Shown one piece after another: positions 21,822 to 31,898 of a DNA stretch of 64,000 nucleotides (position 1 is its first letter; each line of letters opens with the position of its first letter). Below the pieces are notes generated by a model that worked only from the letters and a program-made list of their open reading frames with translations, searched no databases and was not told the origin of the DNA. This stretch comes from Phytoseiulus persimilis (taxonomy: Eukaryota; Arthropoda; Arachnida; Mesostigmata; Phytoseiidae). The position numbers and the translations under genes were made by a program. The DNA lies in the NCBI GenBank assembly GCA_037576195.1, contig CM075103.1, positions 21,948,001 through 22,012,000 on the forward strand. The letters are read 5' to 3'.

Positions 21822-23826
21822 TCCCGATCCTACTTTTCTTGATTAATCGCAGAAGGCAAGAAATCCCCCTTTCACTGAACGGACGATTGATTGAATCCAG
21901 TGTTGCCCATAACGACCCCTGCTGCTTGCGCGTCATGCTCTGACACGAACTACCCGAGCTACTTAGGAACCGCTTGAATAGGAACCACGATACGTCGATT
22001 CTGGTCGATTTGATTCGAAGTGCTCTTGGACTGTGGTTCCGAATGTTGAGAAGGCGATGTTTTCATTCTGATACTCATTCAACTGACCTTCTCATTCATT
22101 CATTCACCTCGGACGAGCCCCTCTGGCATGTGGCTGTGGACCTATTCGAGGCTTCGAAGAGATGGACTTCCCGTGGTTTGTGGTCGAGTTGTTCATATTA
22201 TTCGTCCGGTGTCCGAAGTACCCGACTTGCGGAATCCCTCAACCACTGCGTCACCCGGCATCAGGGGTCAGGGGTATCAGAGCCAAATCTTTCCTCTGGC
22301 ACACGTCCGAAGGGTACAGGTAGCGTACGCGGTATGAGGCTTGTCAGATAGTTCTAGTCTTTGGCGCGGATTCCGGACCAGGACCTAAGTCACTGATCAA
22401 ATCTATCATGCAGGGAATCAGCGGAGACCCGCGCGATCGAGTTCCTCTCGTATGTTCGAATATCAATAGCGGAGGGTGAATCGAGACCGTGGCAGTCGTA
22501 TATTGGCGCAAAACGGGAGAGAGTGGGTATCAAAGGGGCCGAGGGGTGCGGAATCCTTTCCGTGCTTGCCACTGAGGAGCTGTGAAGCAACACGCATTGA
22601 ATAAGTTGGGCGAAGTTGAAAAAAGCTCCGAGGAAACTGCGGACTCGGATTCCAAGACGATTTCGTGGAAGCCTAAGTCTCGTGCGCTGCTCTTGAAATG
22701 GAAGCTCACTTGCCACGATTATGCGGGAGGCAGACTCGAAGGCCAAACTAATCTTCGAACGACTTCGCCCCCCCCCCCTCCTTACACAGATCTGCGAGAG
22801 GACGCGCTGAAAACTCAGTCCTTACAGCCCAATTGAAAAGAGTTATCCCGATGACACCACGGGCGTTCTCTCGTTTCACGAAGCCGATCTCGACGGCAGC
22901 ACAAAAGTACTCCACGAAGAGTATCGAAAAAGTAAAGCAAAGTGGGCAATCGTTTCCGCGGCAGCCAAACCGAGTACAGCCACTGGCGCGCTCAAACTCT
23001 GGTGTTCGAAGAAATTGCGCCTTTGCAGATCTTCCCCATCTCACCGGAGATTACTCCGCCGCCGAACGAGCTTCCAGTGTACTACGCTTGTTGGCGCCGC
23101 ATGCTAGAGAATTTCTAACAGTGTAAAGTCCGCGAGGCCCGTGGAGCCAGTGACAATCCCTAACACCTTTCCCACCCACCCAACACATACAGCTAGATTG
23201 CCTACGTTCAAAGCACGGGACCTTGCAACAGTGCGAATCATGGTTATGATGAAATTCAATCATTGCGACGACTCAGTCAGAGCGAGGGAGCCGAGGAAGA
23301 CCCTCAAGCCCAAAACCTCGCGAAGCCCTGCAGCGAGACGAGCGGGAGAGAACTCGGAGAGACCCTCGACCGGAAAAATCGATACCAGCTAAGGCATTCC
23401 CTCCGCCTTTTCCCCCACGAGCATGGAGGGGAGTAAGTAGCACGAGACTGTAATCTGACGACTTTACTGAGTCAGAATCTCTCCGACTCGTGGTAGCACT
23501 CCCGACCAGAGCTAGGAGAAGGCGAAACTTATGTCCAGGACCTCGTGGACAAAACTACATAGATCTAGTGTTCGGACCTCCTTCCGTCGGAAAGGTCATC
23601 GATGAACGGGGCGCAAGTTTCAGGGATGTTCATGACAATCTCTAACGTCGCGGAGCCTCATCCTGGACCTGCTCAGAGAATGATTCGAAAGAATTCACCT
23701 AGAACAAGGATGGTCCCCGCAACGTTCAACCGAAGACCAAGATTCGGTGGCGCGATGGAACCCATCCGTCGCGAAGCGTTGCGAACACCATTTTCAAGGG
23801 ATGATCGCGAGGGACTTTGAACGCTC

Positions 23827-23879
23827 AAATCGACCTCGGAATCATCTCCGGGGGCTCCTGAAATTATGGTCAGATTGAA
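23827..23879 (-). repeat. Inverted copy of the dispersed GATTCCGAGGTCGA repeat
   Basis: Read on the minus strand it has the same order as 12687-12742: TCTGACCATAATTTC, a spacer of about 12 bp, AGATGATTCCGAGGTCGA. Confidence 0.5.
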
Positions 23880-25589
23880 GGGAAAGTATGATGAGACCGG
23901 GGCGGGGTTATCTTCAAAAACTTTTCGTGGGGCACGGATTCAAATGATCTGAGGAATCTACATGACGAAGTAATAACCCCCATAGGGGAAGATAAGTACG
24001 CTCAGATGGTATTCGGAACCGAAATCTACCCCGGAAGACTCCAAAGATGAACTACAGGTCGACACGCAGTCGGTCGAAGAACGATCACCCGCAAAGTCAC
24101 TCTCGACGCACACTTCGAGTTCAGGGCCCCGGCGTGATGATCTGGGCTTTACTTTAGGACCCGAGCGAGAAAGGCGCCTCAGAGATTTAGAGAAGCAAAT
24201 CAGCGTCGCTCCTGGGAAAATCCTGGGAGAAACGTGCCTGGGTTGAATGGGAACCGTCCTTGAAGTGAGAGCTCGAGTTGATTTGGAATCAATGCCCTAA
24301 ATGCTCGGCCATATCGTCTATCACGTATCCGCCCCACTCGGATTGAGCCATCCCGTCAACTTCACCAGCTGTTCAACACCCACATCCAAGGCTGGAGACT
24401 CAACATTGAAAGAGAACTTACGTCGGAAGAAGCCGCCCCTACTTTTCTGAGATCTTTTTGTCAACCTCGTCGGGCCCAACGCATTGCTCATTCGAATTCT
24501 CTCTGAAAAGGCTAAAGAAGCTGGAATGGAATTGACATGAACTTACTTGAAGTGGTTGACAACGCACTCACTTCCTCCATCGATCACGAGCTCCGCGGAG
24601 AGCATCTCGAGTGTTCTCTCCGGATAACCAATTCCCTGGATGTGGCGATACAATCGAACATGCTCAGACACAATAGTGACTCCTCGGCATGCTCGAGGAG
24701 GGAGTCATGATTTCTCAATTACCACCATGGGCTATCGAAGAAAAGTTGAGAACTCCTGCCGGAGAGCAAATTTGAAATTGGATGTCCGAGCCCTCGAATC
24801 CGCCTTCAATATCCACTGCTTTTTATCCGTCCACAAACCTCGGCGCCGACTGCATTGCAATCTCGGGATTTCGAACTTCCAAAATTCACCCGAGGAATTC
24901 ATACGATTCTCTGGCATTCGTGAACAAACTGGATTCCTGGAGCTTGTTTATCGACTGTCTCGGGTCCGCGACGACATTGTGAAATTGGGCAAATTTCAGT
25001 TCCACCATAACTATCGTCAGGACCGGGTGATTATGACCGGTTCTGAATTTCCAGTCCAGGAAACCGTCAGCAATCAACAGCAGATCTCGTGGGGCGAAAG
25101 ATATTCTGTAATATTGAATTGTCGGCGCTGTCGAATACTTTCACAGTAATTACCAAGAATCGGCTTTCACCCGAAGTTCAGAGCTCCATGGCTTTCTCGA
25201 TGAAAATGTTCACGCTTCCTCAGATGACGTAATTTCTGTTATCATTTCTGAAGCAGCGAAACGCGATGGAAGCTATTACGACTGACATTCAACTTCGCTT
25301 CATGCCAATTGAACTTTTCCATCAAAGAGGAGGTCGAGCGGATCCGCGGAAACTTACAGTTCGGGCAACGAACTGGAACAATCAGGTGCGTGAACTCGGG
25401 TCCGCGATCCTCCTTCCACACATACTCACTGGGCCGCATCGCAGGAAGACTCTTCGTTTCTTGAAGTTGACATGAAATACTGTCAACCGAAGCCGGAGCT
25501 CCCGATGACTATCGCAGAACCGAGTCTGTTCGAACACAGGTTGAATGTGTCGGAATCTGGGTTGTAGCCCGATCTGAAATCTGGACTCG

Positions 25590-25760
25590 ACAGTACAAGC
25601 TCGATTATCTCAACTAATCAATGCAGGAAACGCTTCAAAACATCGAATATACGATGAATCGAGGTTGCGATCGGAGTTACACTGTCATTGGAGTTGGAAC
25701 AATCGAGGTTGGAATCCGAATGATTGAAGTAATCGGGGTTGGAACAATCGAATTCCGCCA
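25590..25760. repeat. Cluster of 'AATCGAGGTTGGAA' repeats (pogo-like)
   Basis: At least four copies of variants of GGTTGGAACAATCGAGGTTG alternate with CGATTATCTCAACTAATC on the other strand. These are the same motifs as the TTCAACCTCGA blocks near 7.2 and 19.4 kb, in inverted and direct orientation. This fits amplified pogo/Tigger terminal sequence. Confidence 0.45.
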
Positions 25761-25994
25761 GCATCGTTAATCTCCCCGCGGACGCAGCTGCACGTCGCAT
25801 GCGTATACCGTGAACGCTCTGATATGAGGAACTTTCGCTTCCCTCTGGATCTTTGGGGGTTCTCTTTCCGTCCAAAAGTACTTGGAAGCCAGGCCACAGC
25901 TTGAGATTTCGCTCCATCCCTTCCCGAATCATTCATGTAGAATCCATGAAGTCTATCGATGAATAACGTCCAACTAGAGCCTCACAATCTAGTT

Positions 25995-26207
25995 CAGTGC
26001 TTCTCAAAGTGGTCGATATCGACCCCTGGGGGTCGATGGCCGATCTCCGGTTTACAGAGGTGATGCCGGGGTGGATTTGACCATGCTTCTTGGCGTCCAC
26101 GTAGATGGATCAAGGCTCGACGGTCGATCCCTTGGGGGACGGCAGTCCATAAACTTCAACGAAGTCGCCTAGGGGGTCGATGGGTCAGTGGAGTTTGAGG
26201 TCCACTG
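25995..26207. mobile_element. hAT-family MITE, 213 bp, with perfect 8-bp target-site duplication
   Basis: The element starts CAGTGCTTCTCAAAGTGG and ends, reverse-complemented, CAGTGGACCTCAAACTCC, so the ends share CAGTGxxxCTCAAA, a typical hAT terminus. It is flanked by identical octamers ATCTAGTT at 25987-25994 and 26208-26215, the 8-bp duplication expected of hAT insertion. Inside are paired GGGGGTCGATGG motifs and a GAGGTGATGCCGGGGTGGAT stretch related to the dispersed repeats near 12.7, 14.3 and 23.8 kb. It has no coding capacity. The perfect duplication suggests recent insertion. Confidence 0.8.
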
Positions 26208-26319
26208 ATCTAGTTGAAGGCTGAGAAACGGAGCGTTGAGGTTCTCGTTCACATGTCATTTGGGATCGATGGCGTTCCGAAAGCTTGCCTTGAATAGTAT
26301 GAACCCTGGAATTCTCGGT

Positions 26320-26340
26320 GGGGGGGGGGGGGGGGGGGGG
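26320..26340. repeat. Poly-G tract, 21 G
   Basis: An uninterrupted run of 21 G about 110 bp downstream of the hAT MITE. Tracts this long are mutation- and sequencing-prone, so the exact length may be uncertain. Confidence 0.9.
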
Positions 26341-27174
26341 AAGCGTCTAGATCCCCCCTCCGACATCGCTGCTGCTTGAAGGTGGCGTCATTTCCTCCCG
26401 ACATTGAAATGAGATTCCTAAGAGAAGAGGACCTTCGTTGGTTATCGGTGTTCTTCGCATCAGAGATGAGAAACAGAGCCCACAGCGTAGGCTGTCACAA
26501 TCCCTTCTTTGTTTTCTGGCGCCCTTCAAACCACCCGCACCTCGTATCCGCTGCGGGACCAATGCGGGCTCGCTCCGCTTCTAATGCATCTACCGGATGA
26601 GAGCTTTCATTGAAGTCCATCACCTTGCCGTGTGATTGTGTCATCCGTCACTTCGTCATTGCCGTTGACAGCAACCACTCGTTTTCGTTTGGAGCTTTTG
26701 TTCTCAGCAAACGGGAACATGATCTCCCTCTTCCCTAGGAAGACTAAAGAAGCTGGCGGAGAAGTTTGTTGAAACGGCTGCGAGCTCGCCGCGAATCCTT
26801 GGCTTGATCGGCGCCATTCACTCTGAGCTCTTACGGTGGCCATCCAAACACACTCGAACCAGCCCACATCGGATTTCGAGCCCATTAGGGATGCGTTGTC
26901 GGGCGCCGGCGAAGATCCGAACCGAGACAGATGAAATAGTTTTTGCGCAAGCGCAGAACAATAATGCGAAAGTGAGAATGCGGGCTTCAATCCATTCGCG
27001 GAATCGATCGGAACTCTTCGCAGCGGCACTGCGTAATTCTTTTCCACATCAAGTAGTGCACAGAACCCTTTACGCTACTTGTTTGCATGCTCTGCTAGGC
27101 CCTCAGATCAACCTCCCTTCTACGAATGTAGTTTGCTCGCCCAAAACAAACCGAGCAAGACCCTTGGAAAGCGA
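26341..27174. other. Upstream region of the cuticle gene; no separate gene called
   Basis: Overlapping frames of 136-146 codons run on opposite strands (26607-27047 minus, 26804-27214 plus) without a domain. A GTAAGA donor-like site follows GWFECVWMAT on the minus strand. The plus frame runs into the cuticle promoter, which argues against it. Confidence 0.35.
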
Positions 27175-27184
27175 GGATATAAGA
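27175..27184 (+). promoter_or_regulatory. TATA box of the cuticle protein gene
   Basis: GATATAAGAT lies about 55 bp upstream of the start codon at 27233. An initiator-like CACAGT lies about 25-30 bp downstream of it (near 27208), the spacing expected for arthropod core promoters. Cuticle genes commonly use TATA promoters. Confidence 0.5.
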
Positions 27185-27232
27185 TTTAACGTAATTCAAG
27201 ACACCGCACAGTAATTTCGTAGCACCGCTGAC

Positions 27233-27841
27233 ATGAAGTGCGGCTTGAGTGCGGTTCGTGTTCCATCCTCCATGCGATCGAGTGTCTCAATCAGCTTGCG
27301 ATTATCCTGCTCTGCGTCGGGGCGTTTTCTTCCTCGCCAAACAGAGGAGCTCCAGAACGCTCTACAGAGCAGCCGAGTCCACCTCGAATCGCTCGACTAA
27401 GTTCCCGATTTTTTTTCAGTTTTTGGTCCTTGGATCGATAGCTTACGTCTCGGCTGTTGGTGGTGGTCATTCGGTCAACAACCACAAGCAAGACGTAGGT
27501 TCCCCTTCTATTGGTTCTATTCAACGATAGGTCGATTAGATACGATTCAATCCGAGCGCATCTGCCAAGTTCGGATCCGTCGCTTCTTCCAGGACTACGG
27601 AAATTACCAATTCTCCTATCACATCACCGATGGCCTAGGAGCGAAGAACTATCGACAAGAAACCGGTGCTCACGGTGTGAAAAAGGGATCTTACGGTCTT
27701 GTAGACATCGACGGCCGGGTGCGTCACGTTGACTACATCGCAGATCATTTCGGGTTCCGCGCGAAAGTTGCCTCAAACGAGCCAGGAGTCGGTCAAAAGA
27801 ACGCGGCCCACGTTTCTCACGGAGGAGGCGGCTTTTTCTAG
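27233..27841 (+). CDS. Rebers-Riddiford (chitin_bind_4) cuticle protein, three exons
   Basis: Exons 27233-27253, 27419-27493, 27593-27841 join in phase 0 and give 114 residues. Exons 1 and 2 form a signal peptide (MKCGLSA + FLVLGSIAYVSA), then GGGHSVNNHKQD. Exon 3 carries the chitin-binding domain: YGNYQFSYHITDG, KNYRQETG, KGSYGLVDIDGRVRHVDY, IADHFGFRAKVASNEPG, close to the arachnid RR consensus (aromatic-rich strands that bind chitin), and ends in a Gly-Phe tail. The product is a secreted structural protein of the exoskeleton. Splice sites: the donor GTTCGT of intron 1 is weak, its acceptor (T-run + CAG) is strong; intron 2 is GTAGGT to TTCTTCCAG. The signal-peptide split after a tiny first exon is typical of arthropod cuticle genes. 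No continuous frame covers the gene, so it is easily missed. An AATAAA lies at 28464-28469. Confidence 0.9.
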
Positions 27842-30800
27842 GACGAAATTGGCGTATTGATATTCCCAGAATCTCCCGCTCCCTTTTACCCCCTGCTTTT
27901 CCGCTCCTATGTCCGCCCACCGGTCTGCTCGATTCTCGACTCCCTGCTCGTCGCCCCGACATACCCCCAAGCAGTCGAATTTCGCTGATTTGCTGGGAGT
28001 TCTCTGAGCGTGGAAACCTCCCTGGAATTATTTCCGCCTCCGTGCACCGGAACTTCGCGATACCCGATTAACAACAGGGGCGCGTCGAAGAGGAAGAGGG
28101 AGAGTCTCCTTTGAACGTCCGGGCCGGGCAACCGGAATAGGAGAATCAATTTGATTCTCGAATCATAATCATGCCCAACTCTGGTATCGGAGACTTTTGG
28201 ATCTTCTCATGATCGAGGCTCGTATTCTCGCGAACGATTCGGCTCTTTTCCGTCTCCATTCCATCGTTCCGGAACAGACTGGGAAACTCTTGTAAATGCT
28301 CTATTCCGATTTTCGCACTCGAAATTTCTCATAGGAGTTTCCTATTTTTCTTCAATGATCCCAAAACCATGTTTTCTGTTCAACGAAATGCGAGCCGGAG
28401 TCGTGGCTGAAAGTTACTGTGTGCTCAAGAAAAGCAAGGCTCGTGAGAAAGAGAAAAGAAGATAATAAACCGAGACCTGAGGAATGATGTTGAAGCATTC
28501 GTCTTTTCTTCGATAATTATCGATTATAATCTAGCATCGGCAACCTGACCTTGACTGAAGTCAAAGTCCGAGTTTGAAACAGCCTGATAGCCTTGGACTC
28601 CAGCAGCACGTGTGCCCACGCCCTTGAGCTAGCAGTGCCAACTTGGCACCTTGCCGCAGAGAGGAGTAGGTCACGGTTTCCAATCAGACCAAGTGGCGGC
28701 ATCATGAGGCACTGGTGACAGCGGGGGAATAGGGGCTCTCGCAGGCAAGCGCTTCAACCCTGAGGATCTCTGAGCGAGGTAGAACGGTTTCGATTTACAC
28801 GACTTCCCAGCTACTCTCTATCTCTGGAACGCACTTGATGACGCTTGTTCGAAACTCTCCACTCCACCATTGAACACGGTGCTTCCCATTTTTCGTCCAA
28901 TTTCTGTGCTGCCGCTTTGTTTGTGCTTTGTCCATGTTACTTCAAACGGAGAATCGCTTTATCGGTTGACCTGTGTGGTCAGAGAGCTGGAGGGGATCTA
29001 AAGTCGAATCGGTCAAAGGTGGGGAAGGAACGGATGACCAGGCCTGAACTGCCCCGAGATAACACCGTTGGAAAGCCACTGGAGAAACCGAGGCGGTAGT
29101 TCATGTTGACAGCGATGACGTTAGCGAAAGCGGCCGACTGCGGCGTTCCGATGGCCAGCCACGACGAGTTTCCCGAGTGGTGTGAATTCGCGCGACACCC
29201 GCAGCGTCAGAAACCAAGAACTCTACATCGCTCAGTTTAACGCTCGATAATCTTCAGCCGTAGTGGAAGCCCACGCATCGACAGCGGCGAACCTCGTATG
29301 CGGGCAGAGTAACGAAGTCGAAAGAAAGTCCGTGATAAAATGGAACATACTGCTATTTGGAGATCGACCGCAACCTGATGAGCATGCGTCAACCATGATC
29401 TCTCCAGCTCCCTTGGAGCTTCGACTGCTGTGACGCGCTCCAGGGTGCGAGGTGTGCAATTATGAGTTGATGATGGGAACAAATCATCTCACGAGTGATT
29501 GGTGCCACCAATTCCACCGAGAGATTCTGTTGAACAGCTGTTTCTCGGTCAACGAGGTGATCCTGGATCGGTGCATAACAGCGCCTTGCGCCTTATAGAG
29601 GTTTTCCAACGTTCCTCGGTCGGCTAGGGAACGGGGAGAGCTTTCAAACGATTCCCCCTACTGTTGCACACTACTCGATGACGTTGAGATTCCTGAGAAA
29701 GCAGTCGAGTACGAAACGAGAGCTTCACGACAGCTGGAGGGAGGCCCGAGTTCCCTGCGGTCTGCACGGAAGCACGGACAGTACTGTCTCGATTGCACAG
29801 TGGAGCTTTCCCGAGTTCAACCGATCTCCTGCAGAGATTCCAAATCTAGGCACGATGACGGGACGACATATGACGGCATGATCATAGTACGGAAGCCCAC
29901 GGAATTATCCCGACGTCGAATGATTCCATTGCCTCACTAGGGCTCGTGCTCGATCGGAGGTCGATGAACGATGAAGAGCGCGATCGAGTTCCGACAGCTG
30001 TAGCCGAAGAGCTCGACGGGGGAAATGTTTTCAAAACGGATGAGCTTTCAAATCGCATGCACGGAAACTGAAAAGGCGCGCCTGCAAGTAAGTTTCATCC
30101 AACCATCCATCCGCCCAAAGTAACAGCTATAATGAATCCATGCTTGACCTGATTCCATTCATTTCAGGGTGAGGAGCTTCCGGAGCGATTGAGATAAGTA
30201 CGACTGACACGGATAACGAAAAGATGAAAAAGAAAAACATGGAAACGGGTAAATATTCACGTACTTTATAAGAAGGACCGGGCTCAACTGATTCGGCGAC
30301 CCGAAGAGTTGGGGGATGCCCTCATGTTGCCTCGAGCGAGTGCGCAACGGCGAACGCGCCTTTTTGTAATACCAAAGCCATAGATTCAAAGTTCGGGGTA
30401 TTTCATCGCTCAAACAGAAAACTCAGAATGAGTCACGTGTCAGGTCCCATTGGCTGATAGAACGGGCGCGCTGGAATCTCAGAGCGCTCAAGCACGGAGT
30501 TTTTCAGCCAAGAGTCTCGAATAGGGAAAATACCGATACCTTTTCCGCTCCCGAAGCATCAGCGAACCCTGTTCTGGGAGAACAACAACAACTCATGGGC
30601 TTCCACCGGTTACGCCGAGCGGCACCGTATGGCCTACTCCCGTTCTGGAGTCTTATCTGACCCGGCGCATCGGAAACATTAAGAGCCCGCGGTTTTCGCT
30701 GGAGTTTAAAATAAACCCACAGAGGTCTGTTGGAAGATTCCTGCGTTCTCAACATTCAAACGGACTGGCCCAGAACGAGAAGTTCAGTGACCTCGTTCTT

Positions 30801-31238
30801 CCACGGTCGAGAGAGTGAATCTTGATTACGGCTGGGTGAGGATGCCACTAGAGGAGCTTGGCTGAGCTCGGCGAGCGACAGTTTAGCCGCTAGTTAGGAT
30901 TCGCAGCCATCTCGAGCCATCTCCTAACTATAGATCGTGGGTTGGGAACTGCTTTCCGGGAAATCGTTCCTGCTCCCGGTGATCAATCGTTGAAAAGGCG
31001 CTCATCATATGTGTTGTCACGCGTACTGTTCCTGCTGCTGCGGTCGTGCAAGAGGTGGCCGACTCAAAGCCGATCAGACTCTCGCGACCTTCTATTGCAA
31101 ATAGTTTAAGTGACGAGATCCGCTGGCGGGCGTCGATGACTCTGGATACCCGACCTCTTAGAAAGCAGGTGCGGGAAATAGTTTTTCGCCAGCGTCGGCT
31201 CAGTGTGGAAACCTTGTGCAATTCGCAGAGTAGGAAAC
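27842..31238. other. Mostly unassigned; one coding-like frame at 29874-30071
   Basis: The plus-strand frame 29874-30071 reads TEAHGIIPTSNDSIASLGLV, then MNDEERDRVPTAVAEELDGG, ending in TGA 30069-30071. It has the composition of a soluble protein but no domain I know, and no upstream exon was found. A second reading uses ATG 30025, a GTAAGT donor at 30088 and an acceptor before 30168 to give a 30-residue peptide. The two readings are mutually exclusive. Elsewhere I see only short frames. AATAAA at 28464-28469 may serve the cuticle gene. Confidence 0.3.
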
Positions 31239-31355
31239 ATGCAGCGACCTCTGGATTCCGACGAGGAGTTCTCAGTGCCTCTTCCGTTCGCGAACCTCCT
31301 CTCTAATCATCATCCAGTCTCTCTGAAACTCCTGCAAGAACTGCCCAAATCTGTC
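31239..31355 (+). CDS. Putative first coding exon (of the CDK10-like gene or a small upstream gene)
   Basis: ATG 31239 opens 39 codons (MQRPLDSDEEFSVPLPF ... LQELPKSV) that end exactly at a strong GTAAGT donor, phase 0. Two continuations are possible. Spliced to the acceptor at 31981 (CCCTACAG), it would supply the missing N-terminus of the kinase in phase 0; CDK10 has an N-terminal extension of comparable length before its kinase domain. Alternatively it belongs with the frame at 31457-31674, but the obvious acceptor there gives the wrong phase. I favour the first option slightly. Confidence 0.45.
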
Positions 31356-31456
31356 GTAAGTTCGCTCAAACCACACGAAGTATAAAAGCGAGTCCGATTT
31401 CCGCCGCCGAGATGGGTGGAACCGAGAGGGGCAATACGCGGAGTGGATCGCCGCAG

Positions 31457-31674
31457 TAGTGCCAAGTTTGAGAAAGAATATCTTGGTCACCCGCACAGAG
31501 TCCATTCGGAGCGCTTCCCGTCTTTTCGGCGAGTTTATCCAGAGACCCAACTCGAGTCCGGTGAAGCGAGAGCTCAATGGTTTGGGAACTCGTCACTCTT
31601 CATTAGACTCGAATGTTAGAGTGGTTGGCCCGGTTTCGAAAACGAAATCCAGTCTCAGGAACTGGTTTCATTAA
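31457..31674 (+). CDS. Unassigned coding-like frame, terminal exon candidate
   Basis: After a CGCCGCAG acceptor-like site the frame gives VPSLRKNILVTRTESIRSA, RLFGEFIQRPNSSPVKREL and a C-terminus KSSLRNWFH before TAA 31672-31674. It is basic and Ser-rich, with an SP motif, as in nuclear phosphoproteins. I recognise no family. It overlaps the intron expected if 31239-31355 splices directly into the kinase gene, so it may be an alternative exon or chance. Confidence 0.3.
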
Positions 31675-31898
31675 GCTCAAGTGTTCAAGAGGAGATCTCT
31701 CGCCCAAAGCCGCTCCATGTCTCGAATCGAAGAAACCGGATCGAATGCTCGCGGGAGATTCTACGGGATGCGGCTCTGCTAGCTTTGCAGATCTTCCACT
31801 CGATAACACCAGCGTATGCTCTTTGTTATTCGCGTTGAGGCCCTTCTCATAAGACTCGAGTACGACGTTTTATTCCTACACTGCGGCAAGCGTCGCAG

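Larger units (their letters stand above)
21822..25994. other. Intergenic with unassigned coding-like frames
   Basis: Two stretches look coding but are not identifiable. At 22811-23118 (+), one frame reads DDTTGVLSFHEADLDGSTKV and continues in a second frame (IAPLQIFPISPEITPPP) to TAA 23116-23118, with a one-base frame change near 22990. At 24886-25140 (-), one frame includes SFAPRDLLLIADGFLDW and VVADPRQSINKLQESSLF, ending at a GTGAAT donor-like site that overlaps a TGA. Other content: an 11-C run (22768-22778), an inverted copy of the dispersed repeat (23827-23879), and pogo-like repeats (25590-25760). Confidence 0.35.
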
